Below are positions 8,727 through 16,730 of a DNA stretch of 33,222 nucleotides, piece after piece. The notes beneath the pieces were generated by a model, which saw only the letters and a program-made list of their open reading frames with translations, did no database searches and had not been told where the DNA came from. The DNA comes from Nitrospirota bacterium (GTDB lineage: Bacteria; Nitrospirota; Thermodesulfovibrionia; Thermodesulfovibrionales; UBA6898). Position 1 is the stretch's first letter. Every line of letters begins with the position of its first letter. The stretch is from the NCBI GenBank assembly GCA_021814475.1, contig JAKAIE010000035.1:1-33222 (forward strand), in the 5' to 3' direction. Both the position numbers and the translations under genes were made by a program.

Positions 8727-9320
8727 ATGATCAAGTTTGTTGTCTTCCTTTGCGGAGCCATTGTCATGTCTTTTGAAATCCTCGGCAGCCGGGTGCTGGC
8801 GCCGAACTTCGGCAGTTCGGTCTTTGTCTGGGGCAGCCTTATCAGTGTCTTTTTGTCCGGGCTCTCGGCAGGCTATTATCTGGGCGGCTGGCTCGCGGAC
8901 AGAAATCCTTCATCGCGCAAACTGAGCCTGATGATTCTTATCCCCGGAATACTCTTCCTGACCTTCCCGCTGTACAGCGCAGCCATTGCAGACTGGATAT
9001 TCACGAAAGATCTCGGAATACGGGTGAGCCCTCTGCTGGCTTCAGTTGCCCTTTTCCTGGCCCCTTCGCTCTTCCTCGGCATCGTCAGCCCGTATACCGC
9101 CAAACTGATGATCTGCAGCCTTCATACCTCGGGCAGGACTATCGGGACTCTGTATGCCCTTTCGACATTCGGGAGCATAGTCGGGACGGTCGTCACTTCC
9201 TTTTATCTCATCACGATAGCCGGGACGAATGCGCTGATCGTGGGGCAGGGAATCTTGCTGATCGCACTGAGTGTGCCTCTTTTCTTCATGAAACTGGTAT
9301 GTCGCGCCGGGGAGAACTGA
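8727..9320 (+). CDS. Integral membrane protein, N-terminal half of fused MFS/spermidine synthase type
   Basis: 197 residues with about five to six membrane helices. It opens KFVVFLCGAIVMSFEILGSRVLAPNFGSS, the conserved first segment of the fused membrane/spermidine synthase proteins, and contains the LSGLSAGYYLGGWLADR loop and the SPYTAKL and GTLYALSTFGSIVGT motifs. In most genomes this segment is joined to a cytosolic synthase domain; here the two parts are separate genes, soluble part first, 10 bp apart, with GAGGAGG before this ATG. The order is thus reversed relative to the fusion. The two products probably act as one complex. Confidence 0.75.
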   Translation: MIKFVVFLCGAIVMSFEILGSRVLAPNFGSSVFVWGSLISVFLSGLSAGYYLGGWLADRNPSSRKLSLMILIPGILFLTFPLYSAAIADWIFTKDLGIRVSPLLASVALFLAPSLFLGIVSPYTAKLMICSLHTSGRTIGTLYALSTFGSIVGTVVTSFYLITIAGTNALIVGQGILLIALSVPLFFMKLVCRAGEN

Positions 9321-9370
9321 CCTGATAATCTGAGGACCCGGCACAGGTAGCGACCGTAATGCGGCGGACT

Positions 9371-9913
9371 CTAGAGCCAGAACTCCGGATATCTGCGGTG
9401 CTTTGCGAGGTTGTTGACCACGAGGGCGATCACCAGCATGATACAGGCCCCTCCCCCGGCCGGGAAGAGGGCGTAGAGGAATCCGAGGTTGTGGATCTTC
9501 TCTCCCCCGATGACCGCGATCAGGGCGGTAGCCCCTCCGGGGGGGTGAAGGGTTCTTGTTGCATGCATTACCGCGATGGCGGTGGAGACCGCCACGGCAG
9601 AGGCGAGCCAGAGATGGGAGTGGAACATCTGCTGGGAGGCGACACCTACCAGGGCCGAAAACACATGGCCCCCCACGAGGTTCCTCGGCTGGGCAAGCGG
9701 GCTTTTGACCGCGCCGTATATCAGGACGGCAGAGGCGCCGAAGGACCCGATGATCATCAGCAGGTCTATCTTCTCGAAGAGGTTCGCGTTGGCATAGCTC
9801 ACAAAGCCGATGCCGATGAATGCGCCGACCCACGACCAGAGGATCTCGTCGAGGCCGACACGGGGCGGGCTGCTGGTCGATCCCTTCATCTTGTCGAGAT
9901 AGGTCCCCAGCAT
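9371..9913 (-). CDS. HPP family integral membrane protein
   Basis: 180 residues with four to five membrane helices and the family signature TRTLHPPGGATAL (His-Pro-Pro). The HPP family is a small group of membrane proteins in bacteria and plants; some plant members carry nitrite, but the bacterial role is not established. It lies 3 bp after the CBS-domain gene at 9917-10531, so the two are translated from one transcript. HPP and CBS domains are fused in many homologues, so this pair is likely one functional unit with the CBS part as nucleotide sensor. It converges on the membrane protein ending at 9320, and I see no strong terminator in the 50-bp gap. Confidence 0.85.
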   Translation of the reverse strand: MLGTYLDKMKGSTSSPPRVGLDEILWSWVGAFIGIGFVSYANANLFEKIDLLMIIGSFGASAVLIYGAVKSPLAQPRNLVGGHVFSALVGVASQQMFHSHLWLASAVAVSTAIAVMHATRTLHPPGGATALIAVIGGEKIHNLGFLYALFPAGGGACIMLVIALVVNNLAKHRRYPEFWL

Positions 9914-9916
9914 CGT

Positions 9917-10531
9917 TCAGCGTAACCCCGCGACAGGCGAAGCGATGATGTCGGCGCGCGTGACGATACCTGCTAAGGAGCCGCTGTCATCAACCACCGG
10001 CGCCCGGTTTATCTTCTTCGAAGAAAAAATCTCCATGATCTGGAACAGGGGGGTTTCCCTGTTGACGGTAATTGCCGGGGCTGTCATGATATCGGCCGCA
10101 ACTTGCGCCTTCATCGGCAAGGCCAGGCATGAGCTGCCGTTCATGCATTCCGCTATCACCGACATGACCGCCCCGTGCTCGGGCGCCCCCATCAGCCTGA
10201 GGAAATCCCGCTCCGAGATCACGCCTGCGATCTTTTCGTCCCGGTCGAGGACCGGCACTCCCGAGATCCGCTGCCTCGCCATGAGCGCCACCACAGCGGA
10301 TACCGGGGTATCGATCCGGACACTGTGTACGGGCGTCTTCATGATGTCCCCCGCGTGGACCGCGTTGGCGATCCGCCTGAGCGCATGCCGGTACGCGGCG
10401 CGCATCACTTCCTTCAGGTCGCCGGGGGTGATGTCCAGGTACCCGCCGATCTCCCTCATCGCCCCGACTACATCGTCATCCGATATATCGGGAGGTGCGG
10501 CGAACTGTCTGTTTTTGTCTTCCGTGTCCAT
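9917..10531 (-). CDS. Tandem CBS-domain protein
   Basis: 204 residues, soluble. After an acidic, helical N-terminus (about 1-60), two CBS motifs follow: the first begins at AGDIMKTPVHSVRIDTPV and ends GVISERDFLRLMG; the second begins at AADIMTAPAITVNRETPL and ends GIVTRADIIASP. Paired CBS motifs form a Bateman module that binds adenosine nucleotides. It is the first gene of a two-gene operon with the HPP membrane protein, and probably regulates it. The 245-bp stretch upstream (10532-10777) contains only the hairpin at 10727-10770; I see no gene in it. Confidence 0.85.
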   Translation of the reverse strand: MDTEDKNRQFAAPPDISDDDVVGAMREIGGYLDITPGDLKEVMRAAYRHALRRIANAVHAGDIMKTPVHSVRIDTPVSAVVALMARQRISGVPVLDRDEKIAGVISERDFLRLMGAPEHGAVMSVIAECMNGSSCLALPMKAQVAADIMTAPAITVNRETPLFQIMEIFSSKKINRAPVVDDSGSLAGIVTRADIIASPVAGLR

Positions 10532-10726
10532 GAGTCCGTCTCTGCTCCTACAGTATCAGATACCGGGCGGCTGTCCTATGATCTGCGTCATAGAATGAGG
10601 AGGCGAATAACTTCGGCAATAAGATTGCGTAATGTGGCAGGGGATACGTCCTCGGAAAATTTCCAGACGCGCGACGGGAACGTTTCACCCCGGTCTGCTC
10701 CACGTCCGGGAAGGGATGACAGAAAT

Positions 10727-10770
10727 GGGGCCGCCGGACATCCTGAATGCGCGGATAATCCGGCGGCCCC
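10727..10770 (-). terminator. Hairpin after the NosL gene
   Basis: Twelve-base perfect arms GGGGCCGCCGGA and TCCGGCGGCCCC with a 20-base loop, starting 7 bases after the stop of the minus-strand NosL gene. The following T run is weak (ATTTCT), so termination may be inefficient. Confidence 0.55.
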
Positions 10771-10777
10771 TGCCTTA

Positions 10778-11296
10778 TCAGCGCTTATGCTCCATCATCT
10801 TCATGCGCTTCATCTTCCGTTTTTCCCTTATCATCCTTGTGTCCGCGTAGAGGTCTTCATATGCGGCCTTCATCGCCTCTTCAAATGTGGCGGGTGAGCC
10901 GCCGTTCTTCGCGATAAAGGCGTCGGCGTCCTCTTTCTTCGCGAAGGCCCACTTCCCGCGCTTTGACATTACGCCCGGTTTGGTGCCGCCGACTGTCCAG
11001 AAGGCCTTCTCCGCATCGATCAGGTCCTTTGTATTAAAGTCTCCGACCATGATTTTTGCCGGTGTTTTATCGATAGTGTTAGCAAGATCGATCGCGGCGC
11101 AATGAAGGCTGCAGAGCGCTGAGGTTGACCCGTCGTCGTATTCGATCAGCATGCGTGTGAAATCGAAGCTCCCGCGGTCCATACCGCAGTATTTGCAGTC
11201 CTTGTGGAGATGAATATCCTCCTTCGGCTGGGCATGGGCCGAACCCGTCAAAATGAGGGCGATTGTCAATACGATCAGCAGAAGACCTTTTCTCAC
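10778..11296 (-). CDS. NosL family copper-binding protein
   Basis: 172 residues with a signal peptide (hydrophobic stretch ending GSAHAQ). The NosL pattern is clear: KYCGMDRGSFDFTRMLIEYDDG, then ALCSLHCAA, then KDLIDAEKAFWTVGGTKPGVMSKRGKWAFA. NosL is a Cu(I)-binding accessory protein of nitrous oxide reductase; NosL-like proteins also occur without nosZ, and no nosZ, nosD or nosF is visible here. The C-terminus is a basic Lys/Met/Arg-rich tail. The start is GTG with GGAGG upstream. It lies downstream of the NosL/barrel fusion, whose N-terminal domain is a clear paralogue of this protein. Confidence 0.85.
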   Translation of the reverse strand: MRKGLLLIVLTIALILTGSAHAQPKEDIHLHKDCKYCGMDRGSFDFTRMLIEYDDGSTSALCSLHCAAIDLANTIDKTPAKIMVGDFNTKDLIDAEKAFWTVGGTKPGVMSKRGKWAFAKKEDADAFIAKNGGSPATFEEAMKAAYEDLYADTRMIREKRKMKRMKMMEHKR

Positions 11297-11357
11297 GATT
11301 TTCCTCCATCCGTTGATTTCCCCCTGGTACGGGGTGTCGAAGCCTCAAACAGCAGCT

Positions 11358-11409
11358 GGTCCCGGCAAAGCCGGGGCCTCTGCCTTCATTATAGCGTAAA
11401 GAAGGCAGA
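11358..11409 (-). other. Two hairpins and a possible -10 between the NosL genes
   Basis: GGTCCCGGCAAAGCCGGGGCC (11358-11378) folds on itself, and TCTGCCTTC (11379-11387) pairs with GAAGGCAGA (11401-11409). On the minus strand the loop of the second contains a perfect TATAAT (11388-11393) that could serve the NosL gene, but its -35 (TGGCAA, 17 bases upstream) is poor. The stretch may act as a partial terminator plus internal promoter. Confidence 0.35.
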
Positions 11410-11447
11410 TTGCCAGCCGGCCTGTTGGCAGTATGCGTACGGGAATA

Positions 11448-12926
11448 TCAGAACATCACCTGTACCCCTGCGGTAAGGAACCACGTGGTCTTGAGCTGCA
11501 GACCGTTGAGGTCCTGGTAAAGCGGAACGCCGCCTTCAATCCCCGCGCTGAAGGCGCCATGTTGCAGGCTCAGGCCGAGGGCCGCGTCGAGCCGCCTGCC
11601 TCCGTAGTTCCCGGGATCCGCGTCAGGCGTGGGAGCGCCCATGCCCGTTACAGGATGGTTCATCTTTCTGATCTCGGGGTCCTCCCCCCGTATCCTGTCT
11701 GTATTGCTGAAGACGAGGCGCACCCACGAGGTGGCCGGACCGAATGCGCGCTGGAGCCAGCCGTTAATCCGGATGCCGTCCCCGTAACGCCAGTCGTTAT
11801 TGTTGTCTGCGGTATGCCATGTGTACATCGCCTGTGCTCCCCAGTTCCAGAGTTCGTTGTCGCTCAGCGCGTTATAGGTGATCGCCGGCTTGAGGTCGTA
11901 GGATCCCGAGCCGAGCTGCATATCATATGGCGCCCTGTATGTTTTGCGCATCATGACGGTAGTTTCGTTGATGCTGCCGGTGGGAAGGCTGATTCCGAGA
12001 CTTCCCACGAGATGGTCGTTGATCTTGTAGATCCCCCTCAGCTCGGTGTCGCCGAATCCGCTTGTCTTCATCGGATCTTCCTGGGAGATCGGCTTCATGG
12101 GACCCATGTCCATCAGCATATTCATCTTGTTGTCGAGATAATTCGCCATCGCCATCACAGTAAAACGGTCGGTTATACCGTACATCAGCATCGCCATATG
12201 CATGTCCATTGTCATGTCGGTGGGGATCATCATATAGGAGTATTTTGTCGGCCTCTTGAACCCTACGCTGCCCTGGTCGACGTTGCCGGTGCCATTGCGC
12301 AGTCCGCTCATATTCATGTGCATGAACTTGTACGTTACCATCCACATGCCGGCCGGGTGGGTATGGTATATATCGTCACCGAAGGAGGGATTGAAAAGCA
12401 TCTGGGCCCCCGGACCCATATCCATGTTGCAGCCTTCATGGCCCCCGTGCTGCATCCCCTTGCTATAGGAGAGCTCTCCTTCCGCAGCTGCCATCGCCTC
12501 ACCGTACGATGCGGTTTTGCCGCCATTGTCCTCTACAAACTTCAGGGCGGCTACCTGCGTGGCAAAGGCCCATTTCGGCACCTTTGTCATGACGCCGGCC
12601 TTGCTGCCTCCCATGACCCAGACAGCGGTCCTGGCATCGATCAGTTTTCCGGTGTCATGGTCGGCAACCATGATAGACCTGACCTGTTTCCCCTTGCTAT
12701 GCTTCAGCTCCAATGCTGCACAGTGTATGCTGCAGAGCCCGACCTCTGTCCCGTCCTCATACGTGATCAGCATACGGCTCTGCGCATAGACGGTCCGGTC
12801 CATGCCGCATTGCGAACAGTGTTTGGGATTCTCCACAGTGTCGGCAGCGCCGGCAACTGTGGAGAACGATAGCAGTAACAGCAGCAGTAATGAGATATGA
12901 GCGGGTGATAACGACCTTTTATTCAT
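11448..12926 (-). CDS. NosL domain fused to an outer-membrane beta-barrel
   Basis: 492 residues. Signal peptide (1 to about 27, ending TVAGA); NosL domain (about 30-150) with HCSQCGMDRTVYAQSRMLI, GLCSIHCAALEL and ARTAVWVMGGSKAGVMTK; a His/Met/Cys linker (about 155-175, GMQHGGHEGCNMDMGPG); then about 320 residues of alternating aromatic and polar strands with GMWMVTYKFMHMNMSG and a Met-dense TDMTMDMHMAML, ending in VQVMF with the terminal Phe typical of outer-membrane barrels. The Met and His clusters fit Cu(I) or other soft-metal binding. I infer a copper-handling outer-membrane protein whose periplasmic domain delivers or captures metal. It lies between a heme protein gene upstream and a stand-alone NosL gene downstream. 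The long opposite-strand open frame here is a shadow. Confidence 0.8.
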   Translation of the reverse strand: MNKRSLSPAHISLLLLLLLSFSTVAGAADTVENPKHCSQCGMDRTVYAQSRMLITYEDGTEVGLCSIHCAALELKHSKGKQVRSIMVADHDTGKLIDARTAVWVMGGSKAGVMTKVPKWAFATQVAALKFVEDNGGKTASYGEAMAAAEGELSYSKGMQHGGHEGCNMDMGPGAQMLFNPSFGDDIYHTHPAGMWMVTYKFMHMNMSGLRNGTGNVDQGSVGFKRPTKYSYMMIPTDMTMDMHMAMLMYGITDRFTVMAMANYLDNKMNMLMDMGPMKPISQEDPMKTSGFGDTELRGIYKINDHLVGSLGISLPTGSINETTVMMRKTYRAPYDMQLGSGSYDLKPAITYNALSDNELWNWGAQAMYTWHTADNNNDWRYGDGIRINGWLQRAFGPATSWVRLVFSNTDRIRGEDPEIRKMNHPVTGMGAPTPDADPGNYGGRRLDAALGLSLQHGAFSAGIEGGVPLYQDLNGLQLKTTWFLTAGVQVMF

Positions 12927-13017
12927 GTATTCGATTTCTCCCTTTCGTCATGGGGATTATGTTCCCCTGTTTTTCTTGCGCTTCTCCTGATCACTGGAGA
13001 ATCTCCCGGCATTGTAC

Positions 13018-13046
13018 GGACGGGCGGAAATGCCGGCCGCCCGTCC
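13018..13046 (-). terminator. Hairpin after the split-Soret-type gene
   Basis: Ten-base perfect arms GGACGGGCGG and CCGCCCGTCC with a 9-base loop, beginning 16 bases after the cytochrome stop codon. There is no T run, so it may protect the 3-prime end or attenuate rather than terminate. Confidence 0.45.
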
Positions 13047-13062
13047 GCAGCCTGCCCTTCGG

Positions 13063-13863
13063 CTATTTCTTCGCCATGGGAGGGGTCGGCACGTTCGAAC
13101 CGTGGCATTCGCTGCAGTTCTGCTGCGCCGTGATGCCTATGTTGCTTGCCGGCTTCCATGCGGATTTTTGCGTGTATGTGCCGTCCTTCCAGTCATTTAG
13201 GTCCCTGACGAGTTTATATGCTACGCTCGCCGCAACCCGGGCGCACCGGTCTTTTCTTTCAGGGCTTCCGAGGGCATACCCTGACTCCTTCATCCACTTG
13301 CCGACAGATACGTGGCAGAGGGGCGAATTGCTTGTCGTCTGGATGATCTTCGCCTTCTGCCGGGGCTCTTTCGGGGTGAAGGTGGGAAGCGCGGTTTCAG
13401 AGTACCAGAGCAGTGCATCCGCCCCGATCGCTGCGCCGTTTTCACACTCCGGCCCCGCGATCCTCGGGCCTATGATCATGTTGCTCACGATGTTGGCGCC
13501 CGCGTTCGAGCCGCAGACCGTTCCCCATCCGACCATCCCGCCTTCGAGAAAGACGAAGGCGTCGCTCGGAAATGATGTGTAGGGCTCACCCACCTTTTCA
13601 CGCAGTTGGCTGAAGACGCTGTTGATGACCGCGGCCCCGCAGAATACCCGGTACCATTCGTTATAAGCCAGTTCCGCGGTCTTTTCCGGGTCGAGTTTGA
13701 CGTAAGGCCAGGGCCATTTTTCTGTTGCCCCGCCCTTCGCCTCGGCCCTCGAGAAAAGTCCCATTCCTCCCATAGTGAGAGCCGCGATGCCGGCCGCCCC
13801 TGCGGCCGTCTTGAGCAGGCCCCTGCGTGATACCTCTCCATGAAACAGAGTTTCTGGTTCCAT
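13063..13863 (-). CDS. Split-Soret cytochrome c-like, Tat-exported C_GCAxxG_C_C protein
   Basis: 266 residues. A Tat signal (SRRGLLKTAAGAAG, ending at about residue 42) is followed by a C_GCAxxG_C_C-type redox region: FCGAAVINSV, GGMVGWGTVCGSNAGA, then CENGAA and SPLCHVS. The C-terminus has a single c-heme motif CSECH near residue 253. This layout (Tat signal, Cys-rich core, terminal heme motif, about 250 residues) matches the split-Soret cytochrome c of Desulfovibrio, a dimer with two hemes at the subunit interface and a possible Fe-S site; its role is unclear. GGAGG precedes the ATG. It is first in a run of minus-strand genes with the two NosL proteins, with a hairpin in between. Confidence 0.75.
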   Translation of the reverse strand: MEPETLFHGEVSRRGLLKTAAGAAGIAALTMGGMGLFSRAEAKGGATEKWPWPYVKLDPEKTAELAYNEWYRVFCGAAVINSVFSQLREKVGEPYTSFPSDAFVFLEGGMVGWGTVCGSNAGANIVSNMIIGPRIAGPECENGAAIGADALLWYSETALPTFTPKEPRQKAKIIQTTSNSPLCHVSVGKWMKESGYALGSPERKDRCARVAASVAYKLVRDLNDWKDGTYTQKSAWKPASNIGITAQQNCSECHGSNVPTPPMAKK

Positions 13864-13966
13864 TGGTTTCTCCTCCCTTTTTATTTATAGCGTGTATGCT
13901 GTTCTTCCCTTCGCCTGAAGGAAAGAACTCCCGACTGAGCGTTGTCAAAACTACGGTCTGTTTCTG

Positions 13967-14019
13967 AAAAAAAGGGCTCCGCTCCGGAGTTATTTTTCAA
14001 TAATATCCGAAGCGGAGCC
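13967..14019 (-). terminator. Intrinsic terminator
   Basis: Arms GGCTCCGCTCCGGA (13975-13988) and TCCGAAGCGGAGCC (14006-14019) pair with one mismatch, and the inner TTATT/AATAA extends the stem. On the minus strand it is followed by seven T residues (13967-13973). It serves the small secreted gene at 14118-14414 and insulates the cytochrome gene. Confidence 0.8.
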
Positions 14020-14058
14020 GAGTATAAGGGGAGAAAAGCCTGAAAAAAGGCCTTTCTG

Positions 14059-14078
14059 ATACAGGCGCAGGCCTGTAT
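14059..14078. repeat. Perfect 8-bp hairpin
   Basis: ATACAGGC-GCAG-GCCTGTAT, a stable tetraloop stem in the 3-prime region of the small secreted gene, 40 bp before the terminator. It may be a transcript-end structure. Confidence 0.4.
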
Positions 14079-14117
14079 TTCCTGAAAAGACGCAACTCGA
14101 CTGCTTCGGAACCGGAG

Positions 14118-14414
14118 TTAGACGCGAGGGGGGCGTTCGTGTTGAACCGAGGCGAGATAGGGGACAAAAAACGTGATGTCGTCTTCATGAAATCCTGCGA
14201 AGGCTAGAGGCACATACCTGCAGACACATTCATGGATGGACGGGCTGTCGGCGTTGACCGACAGAGAACTGTCTGTCATATGGCAGACATCGAGGGTGAC
14301 GAGATGCGCAGGGCGGTTTGAAGATGCCCCTGCAAGATGCATCGTCACGGGTGCAATGAAAGAGATACATATTGCCACAAGTATCAGGATGCCGCTGAAT
14401 TTCATTGCATTCAT
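14118..14414 (-). CDS. Small secreted protein of unknown function
   Basis: About 98 residues from the ATG at 14414 (an ATG at 14444 is in frame, but a TATAAT lies just before it, so a downstream start is likelier; 14405 is also possible). The N-terminus is a signal peptide (KFSGILILVAICISFIAP). The mature part has a conserved-looking DVCHMTDSSLSVNADSP, then HECVCRYVPLAFAGFHEDD and a QHERPPRV tail. Three Cys (CH, CVC) suggest a disulfide or metal site. I have an impression of similar short proteins in related anaerobes but no named family. It has a strong terminator downstream and looks monocistronic. Confidence 0.6.
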   Translation of the reverse strand: MNAMKFSGILILVAICISFIAPVTMHLAGASSNRPAHLVTLDVCHMTDSSLSVNADSPSIHECVCRYVPLAFAGFHEDDITFFVPYLASVQHERPPRV

Positions 14415-14492
14415 TCTGAAGAAACCGGAAGATGGTGTCAACATGAAATTATAATTATAAGGTCTCCTTTTGCCCCGATCCGTGCTTCCTGA

Positions 14493-16730
14493 TTACTCCC
14501 GGCTGTCCAGTATTTCGCGAATTTTTGAGAGCAGTTCTCTTGGTCTCATCGGCTTTCCAATCAGGGGCAGTTCCTCCCCGAGGAGCTGTTTTCTTTCGAG
14601 CGTATCAGCCGCATACCCGCTGATAAAAAGGACTTTCATGCCTGGACTGAGGCGGCTGATTTCCGCGAAGGCCTCTGCCCCGCTGAGCCGAGGCATGATT
14701 ACATCGAAAAGCAGAAGCTGCACCCGGCCCCTGTTCTGCAGGAACCTGTCGATTGCGTCCAGGCCGTCGTTCGCCTCAATCACCGAATAGCCATGGGCTT
14801 CAAGAAGCTCCCTGGTGAGTCTTCTGATGTTCTCGTCGTCATCTGCCACCAGTATCGTTTCTGTGCCCCCCTGGACAGGCGGTGGCAGGATCTCCTCAGG
14901 TTTGCGGACGTCGGCGGCAACTATAGGCAGGTAGACCTCGAAGGTTGTGCCCTTTCCGGGTTTGCTGCGGCAATCGATAAAGCCGCCATGCTGCTTCACA
15001 ATGCCGTACACTATCGCGAGCCCCAGCCCGGTGCCTTTCCCTGACACCTTTGTCGTAAAAAACGGTTCAAAGATCCTCTCACGGGTGCGTTCGTCCATGC
15101 CCATGCCGGTGTCAGAGACCGATATCACGGCAAAATTGCCGTGCAGGCGCTGCCCGTACAGACCCGAAGCAGTTCCGTCAAGTGCATACAGTCCTGTCGT
15201 GATGGTCAGTGCCCCTCCGTCGGGCATGGCATCTCGTGCGTTTGTGACGAAATTCATCAGGACCTGTTCCAGCTGCCCGCAGTCACCCATCACCATGAGT
15301 CTCCCGGGGTGCAGCTGGATGGCCGTCTCGATATCCTCCCCGATTATCCTCAGGACCATCTTTTTCACTCCATCGACCATGTTGTTGACGTCCACCGGTT
15401 TCAGCTCTGCGGGCTGCTTTCTGCTGAAGATCAGGAGGGACTGGGTCAGATTGGTTGCGCGCTCCGCTGCAGCCAGGATCTCCCTGATATGAGGTATGTT
15501 CGGATCTGTCTGGCACGATTTCATTTCCATAAGTCCCGCGTATCCGACAATTGCACTGAGGATATTGTTGAAATCGTGGGCTACGCCCCCTGCAAGCGTT
15601 CCCAGGGCCTCCAGCTTCTGGGCATGCCGAAGCTGGTCCTCAAGGTTTTTCTTCTCGGTGACATCGCGGACCACTGCCAGCAGATAAGTCCCTTTCTCCG
15701 CGGTTATATATTTCACATTCACTTCCACCGGAAACCTCGTGCCGTCTTTGCGCTTATACATGTCCTCTGAAAGCAGGTAGCCCCTCTGCCTCAATTCATT
15801 CACATGGGCTTCCCAGCTGAAGTCGTCCGGAATATCCGCAACCAGGTTCCGTGTTCCCATGGCCAGCAGTTCGTCGCGCGTGTAACCGAGACTTTGGCAT
15901 GCCTTGTCATTGACATCCAGAAAACGGCCCGTTTCAGGGTCAGTGACAAAGATTGCGTCGTTGGACTGATCTATTAATTTTCTGAACAGATGCAGAGCCT
16001 CTTCCGCCTGCCTTCTTTTTTGAAGTTCTGATTCAAGCTCGTGGAAGGCAGTCCTCATATTCGCGCCCATTGTGTTGATGGCCGCTGCTACCTGACCGAT
16101 TTCATCCTTTTTCGCGTCAGCGGAGGTATATCCCGCGAGAACCAGCGGCCTGCCGAATTCCCAGGGGGCCTCTTGCCTGAAATATGCGGCCATTGTTATG
16201 AGGTGTCGCGTAACAAAGAACTGGAAGACAACCAGCATGAACAGCGTAATGAGAAAAACCTGAATGCCCTGATAAAGCAGCCTCCTCGCCATATTCGCCA
16301 GAAGCCCGTCGTATACTTCTTTCAAACTGGCAGTGAGGAGCAGGGTGCCTATGTATACCGGTCTGTCGTTGTAGGTATAATAGAGAGGGAACTGTCTCTG
16401 CACCGACTTTTCGGTCTGGGGAGTGCCCGCGGAAACAATCAGCCGTTCTTTATACCGTATAGCGGCGTACTTTATATGGCCGATATTCAGGAAACCATTC
16501 AGAGATGTCCTGAGGAGTTCCGTGTTCATCACCCATAACGTTTCAGACATCCCTTGCAGTTCAACCTTCTCTATGTGCCTGAAATCATTTTCCAGGGAAA
16601 TCATTTCTTTCCGGTAATCAAAATACAGGCTCACGCACGCTAAAAAAAGGGTGATGGCCAGGCTGAACATTACCACGGCAAAAAGCAGCCGGAACGCAAT
16701 GGATTCGCGGAATTTATTTGGCATGATCAT
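14493..16730 (-). CDS. Hybrid sensor histidine kinase (PAS, HisKA, HATPase, receiver)
   Basis: 745 residues. Membrane segment about 10-30, a periplasmic domain of about 120 residues with no heme motif, second membrane segment about 148-170, a HAMP-like region, PAS domain (about 245-360, DAIFVTDPETGRFLDVNDKAC), HisKA with LAGGVAHDFNN, HATPase (N box NFVTNARDAM, G1 DTGMGMDE, G2 GKGTGLGL), and a C-terminal receiver (ADDDEN, LFDVIMP). The ATG overlaps the end of the solute-binding gene by 17 bases, so translation is probably coupled. I infer that the binding protein presents its ligand to this kinase, as in other kinase/SBP pairs. No separate response regulator with a DNA-binding domain is adjacent. 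Confidence 0.9.
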   Translation of the reverse strand: MIMPNKFRESIAFRLLFAVVMFSLAITLFLACVSLYFDYRKEMISLENDFRHIEKVELQGMSETLWVMNTELLRTSLNGFLNIGHIKYAAIRYKERLIVSAGTPQTEKSVQRQFPLYYTYNDRPVYIGTLLLTASLKEVYDGLLANMARRLLYQGIQVFLITLFMLVVFQFFVTRHLITMAAYFRQEAPWEFGRPLVLAGYTSADAKKDEIGQVAAAINTMGANMRTAFHELESELQKRRQAEEALHLFRKLIDQSNDAIFVTDPETGRFLDVNDKACQSLGYTRDELLAMGTRNLVADIPDDFSWEAHVNELRQRGYLLSEDMYKRKDGTRFPVEVNVKYITAEKGTYLLAVVRDVTEKKNLEDQLRHAQKLEALGTLAGGVAHDFNNILSAIVGYAGLMEMKSCQTDPNIPHIREILAAAERATNLTQSLLIFSRKQPAELKPVDVNNMVDGVKKMVLRIIGEDIETAIQLHPGRLMVMGDCGQLEQVLMNFVTNARDAMPDGGALTITTGLYALDGTASGLYGQRLHGNFAVISVSDTGMGMDERTRERIFEPFFTTKVSGKGTGLGLAIVYGIVKQHGGFIDCRSKPGKGTTFEVYLPIVAADVRKPEEILPPPVQGGTETILVADDDENIRRLTRELLEAHGYSVIEANDGLDAIDRFLQNRGRVQLLLFDVIMPRLSGAEAFAEISRLSPGMKVLFISGYAADTLERKQLLGEELPLIGKPMRPRELLSKIREILDSRE

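Noticed and set aside
9359..9925. 188-codon plus-strand frame opposite the HPP gene
   Set aside because: The minus strand encodes a clear HPP protein with membrane helices; the plus frame is charged, low-complexity and unsupported.
10175..10897. 240-codon plus-strand frame bridging CBS and NosL genes
   Set aside because: It overlaps two well-supported minus-strand genes and an intergenic hairpin and has no recognisable domain.
11433..12872. 479-codon plus-strand open frame
   Set aside because: It lies wholly opposite the NosL/barrel gene, has no Shine-Dalgarno or domain, and its His/Val-rich composition is what the reverse of a Met-rich gene gives.
10778..12926. A nitrous oxide reductase operon, suggested by two NosL proteins
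   Set aside because: No nosZ, nosD, nosF or nosY is present in the window, and one NosL is fused to a barrel.
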